DNA from: Geodermatophilaceae bacterium
GTDB lineage: Bacteria > Actinomycetota > Actinomycetes > Mycobacteriales > Geodermatophilaceae
DNA: 7,271 nt
Reading direction: 5' to 3'
Assembly (NCBI GenBank): GCA_013813215.1
Contig: JACCSC010000321.1
Coordinates: 1-7,271, forward strand
The notes under the pieces are model-generated. The model was not told the DNA's origin and searched no databases. It saw only the letters and a list, made by a program, of their open reading frames with translations. Each line of letters starts with the position of its first letter. Position 1 is the first letter of the stretch. Both the position numbers and the translations under genes were made by a program. Of this stretch, positions 4,990-7,271 are shown piece by piece.

Positions 4990-7271
4990 TCAGGAGCCGA
5001 GGGACAGGTCGTCGCCACCGGTACGGACACCCGCGCCGCCCTCGATCTGGCGACGCAGCCGGGAGGCCTCCTTGGAGTCCATCGCCGACAGCAGGGACCG
5101 GGCCTGCTCCAGGTAACGGTCCGAGCCGCCGCCGTCGACCTCGGACTCCGCCACTTCTGACAGCAGAATGAAGGTCTTGGCCTGCCACAGCGACGAGCCG
5201 AGCTCGCCGAAGGTCTGCTGGGCTCGGGTCAGGTGCACCGCCGAGGCCGCGGTCTCGCCACGGGCGAGCGCGATCTCGCCCAGCGCATAGCGGGCCTGGC
5301 CCTCGATCGCCCGGTCCCCCGCCTGGACCGCGGTGGCCAGGGCGTTGGCCAGCGTGGTCTGCGCGCTGTCCAGCTTGCCCTCGCGGGTGCGCACGATGCC
5401 CAACCCGTACAGCGCGTGGGCCTCCCCGACGCGGTCGCCGATCCGCCGGACCGTCTTGAGCACCTCGTTCAGCGCCTGCCGGGCCCGCGCGGTCTGGCCG
5501 GTGCGCATGTGCAGTTCGCCGAAGCGGCTGATCACCTGGGCCTCCCCGCGCAGGTATCCCGCGCTCTGACACAGTTCGAGCGCCTCGCCGAGCATCTGCT
5601 GGGCCTCGTCGAGGTCGCCCTCGTCCATCCGGAACTTGGCCATGCTGCGCAGGATGTTGGCCTGTCCGATGAGGTCCCCGACGGTCCGCATCTTGGCCAG
5701 CGCATCGAGGTACTTGGTCCACATCGCGTCGTAGTTGCCGAGCATCCGGTCGACCAGGGCCGAGTTGCGCAGGACGAGCGCCTGCCCGTGGGTGTTGCCC
5801 TCGGACTGGAAGATCGTGAAGGCATCGTCGAAGGCCCGCTCGGCGTCGTACGTGCGCTTCTGCGCGACGTGCAGCGTGCCGAGGGAATACAGCATCGCTG
5901 CGCAGCCGGTCCGGTTCCCAGCCAGCAGGCAGACCTCGTAGGCCAGCTCGGTCGTCTCCTGCCAGTCATCGACATGGCCCTTGACCTCGAACAGGCTCAC
6001 CGCGGTGAGCGCGAGATCCCAGCACAGCTCGTCCATGCCGGCCTCGGCGGCCTGCCGGACGGCGGCGACCAGGCCGGCCCGCTCGGTGTCCAGCCAGCTC
6101 ATCGGGTCGCTGAGCAAGTCGCCGTCGACGCCGTCGGGCAGCGACCACCGCGGCGCGCTACCGTGCAGGATCGTGTAGTCCCCGCCGTACTCCTTGCGGT
6201 GCGCGGTCTCGGCCAGGGCCAGCCAGGCTCCGAGTACCCGGCTCAGCGCGTCATGGCGTTCCGCGTCGGTAGTGGTCTCCGCGAGCCGCTCCCTGGCGTA
6301 CACCCGGACGAGGTCGTGGAAGCGGTAGCCGGCCATGCCGTCCGGATTGTGGACCGGCTCGAGCAACTGGGCGTCGACCAGCACCTCGGCCAGTCGTTCA
6401 GCCTGGCCGAGGCCCGTCTCCAGCAGCACCGCCGCGACCCAGCCGGGCAGGGTAGGGGCCTCCGGCAGCGCCAACAGGCAGAACAGCCGTTTGGCCCCTT
6501 CGGACAACGCCCAGAATCCGAGGTTCATGCTCGAGCGCAACTCGAGACCCCGGTAGCTCAACTCGTCCAGCCGGTTCACCTCGTCCTTGAGCCGTCGAGC
6601 GAGGTCGGCGATGCGCCACTGCGGCCGGGCGGCCAGCCGGGCGCCGGCGATTCGCAGGGCCAGCGGCAGCCCACCGCAGTAGGCGATCACCCCGGCCGCA
6701 GCGTCGGGCTCGGCCTGCACCCGCGCGGCTCCCACCAACTTCGTGAGCAGCGCCAAGGATGTCTCGCGGTCGAAGGCGTCGATGTCGATCCAGTGCGCGC
6801 CCGGCAGGCCGGCCAGCCGGGTGCGGCTGGTCACCACGACGGCGCAGGTGGGGCTGCCGGGCAGCAGGGGCAGCACCTCGTGCTCGCCCGCGACGTCGTC
6901 GAGTACGAGCAGCACCCGCTTACCGGCCAGCCGGCTCCGGAACATCTGGGCCCGCTCGGCCGGGTCGTCGGGAATCGCGGTGTCCGGGACGCCCAGCGCG
7001 CGCAGGAAGCGGGCCAGCAACGTGCCGGTGCGGTTCTCACCGATCGCTGCCTGGTGGTCGACGTAGAGGTGCCCGTCCGGGAAGGCCTCGCTCAGCTCGT
7101 GGGCGGCCCGGACGGCCAGGGTCGACTTCCCGACGCCGCCGGGTCCGGCGATGGCGATGATCGGTACGGCGTACCGGGGACTGTCCGAACGTTGATCGGC
7201 GGTCAGGATGTCCCTGATCCGCGCCAGATGGCCCTCGCGTCCGGTGAAGTCCGCGATGCTGCTCGGCAGCT
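4990..7271 (-). CDS. AfsR-like NB-ARC/TPR transcriptional regulator, C-terminal part (5' partial)
   Basis: The frame is open from the window edge to TGA 4990-4992, giving 759 visible residues; the start lies beyond 7271. The leftmost visible residues, LPSSIADFTGRE, are the typical entry to the NB-ARC ATPase of AfsR/SARP-type regulators. Motifs in order (numbered from the first visible residue): Walker A GPGGVGKST (42-50), Walker B VLLVLDDV (119-126), sensor-like VVVTSRTRL, GGLPLAL (199-205) and FHDLVRVYA (317-325). The last replaces the MHD motif, as usual in this family. From about 450 to 710 there are several tetratricopeptide repeats (YSLGTLHVAQKRTYDAERAF, GEAHALYGLGIVRTREGKL, GQARYALGEIALARGE). 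Family members have an N-terminal OmpR-like DNA-binding domain plus a BTAD and act as ATP-dependent activators of antibiotic genes. That domain is not visible here, so it could also be a variant without it. Convergent with the secreted-peptide gene. Confidence 0.92.
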   Translation of the reverse strand, partial: LPSSIADFTGREGHLARIRDILTADQRSDSPRYAVPIIAIAGPGGVGKSTLAVRAAHELSEAFPDGHLYVDHQAAIGENRTGTLLARFLRALGVPDTAIPDDPAERAQMFRSRLAGKRVLLVLDDVAGEHEVLPLLPGSPTCAVVVTSRTRLAGLPGAHWIDIDAFDRETSLALLTKLVGAARVQAEPDAAAGVIAYCGGLPLALRIAGARLAARPQWRIADLARRLKDEVNRLDELSYRGLELRSSMNLGFWALSEGAKRLFCLLALPEAPTLPGWVAAVLLETGLGQAERLAEVLVDAQLLEPVHNPDGMAGYRFHDLVRVYARERLAETTTDAERHDALSRVLGAWLALAETAHRKEYGGDYTILHGSAPRWSLPDGVDGDLLSDPMSWLDTERAGLVAAVRQAAEAGMDELCWDLALTAVSLFEVKGHVDDWQETTELAYEVCLLAGNRTGCAAMLYSLGTLHVAQKRTYDAERAFDDAFTIFQSEGNTHGQALVLRNSALVDRMLGNYDAMWTKYLDALAKMRTVGDLIGQANILRSMAKFRMDEGDLDEAQQMLGEALELCQSAGYLRGEAQVISRFGELHMRTGQTARARQALNEVLKTVRRIGDRVGEAHALYGLGIVRTREGKLDSAQTTLANALATAVQAGDRAIEGQARYALGEIALARGETAASAVHLTRAQQTFGELGSSLWQAKTFILLSEVAESEVDGGGSDRYLEQARSLLSAMDSKEASRLRRQIEGGAGVRTGGDDLSLGS

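Overview
The window is GC-rich DNA with strongly G/C-biased third codon positions. It carries an AfsR-type NB-ARC/TPR regulator, a TrmB/LuxR-type regulator and an NRPS condensation-domain protein. Together these point to a specialised-metabolite-producing actinomycete. The genus cannot be fixed from the sequence; Pseudonocardiales-like or Micromonospora-like is only a guess.

Layout. (1) 1-1596 (+): the 3' part of a gene for a condensation (C) domain followed by a short carrier-protein-like domain in which the phosphopantetheine-attachment Ser is replaced by Ala. (2) About 1652-1846 (+): a decayed fragment resembling the ERCC4-type nuclease proteins of actinobacteria. (3) 1866-2219 (-): a MazG-like pyrophosphohydrolase, ending in a hairpin shared with the pseudogene end. 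(4) 2220-2644: roughly 0.4 kb with no recognisable gene. (5) 2645-3186 (+): a compact two-gene toxin-antitoxin type module, with a small basic protein followed by a ribbon-helix-helix (RHH) antitoxin; the two overlap by 4 nt. (6) 3308-4468 (-): a LuxR-type regulator with an N-terminal TrmB-like winged helix. (7) 4705-4896 (+): a small exported peptide whose predicted mature part begins and ends with a DSxWD motif, divergent from the LuxR gene. (8) 4948-4985: a very strong hairpin between convergent genes. (9) 4990-7271 (-): the C-terminal 759 residues of an AfsR-like NB-ARC/TPR regulator, running off the right edge.

How the parts may fit. The two ends look like biosynthetic-cluster material: a C-domain protein on the left, and a pathway-type regulator pair with a secreted peptide on the right. 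The middle (1.6-3.2 kb) looks like accessory DNA, with a gene remnant, a MazG-like housecleaning enzyme and a toxin-antitoxin pair. The most interesting pieces are the Ser-less carrier-like domain on the C-domain protein and the small DSxWD peptide between two regulators. The peptide could be a signal, a precursor peptide or a structural peptide; the sequence does not decide which.
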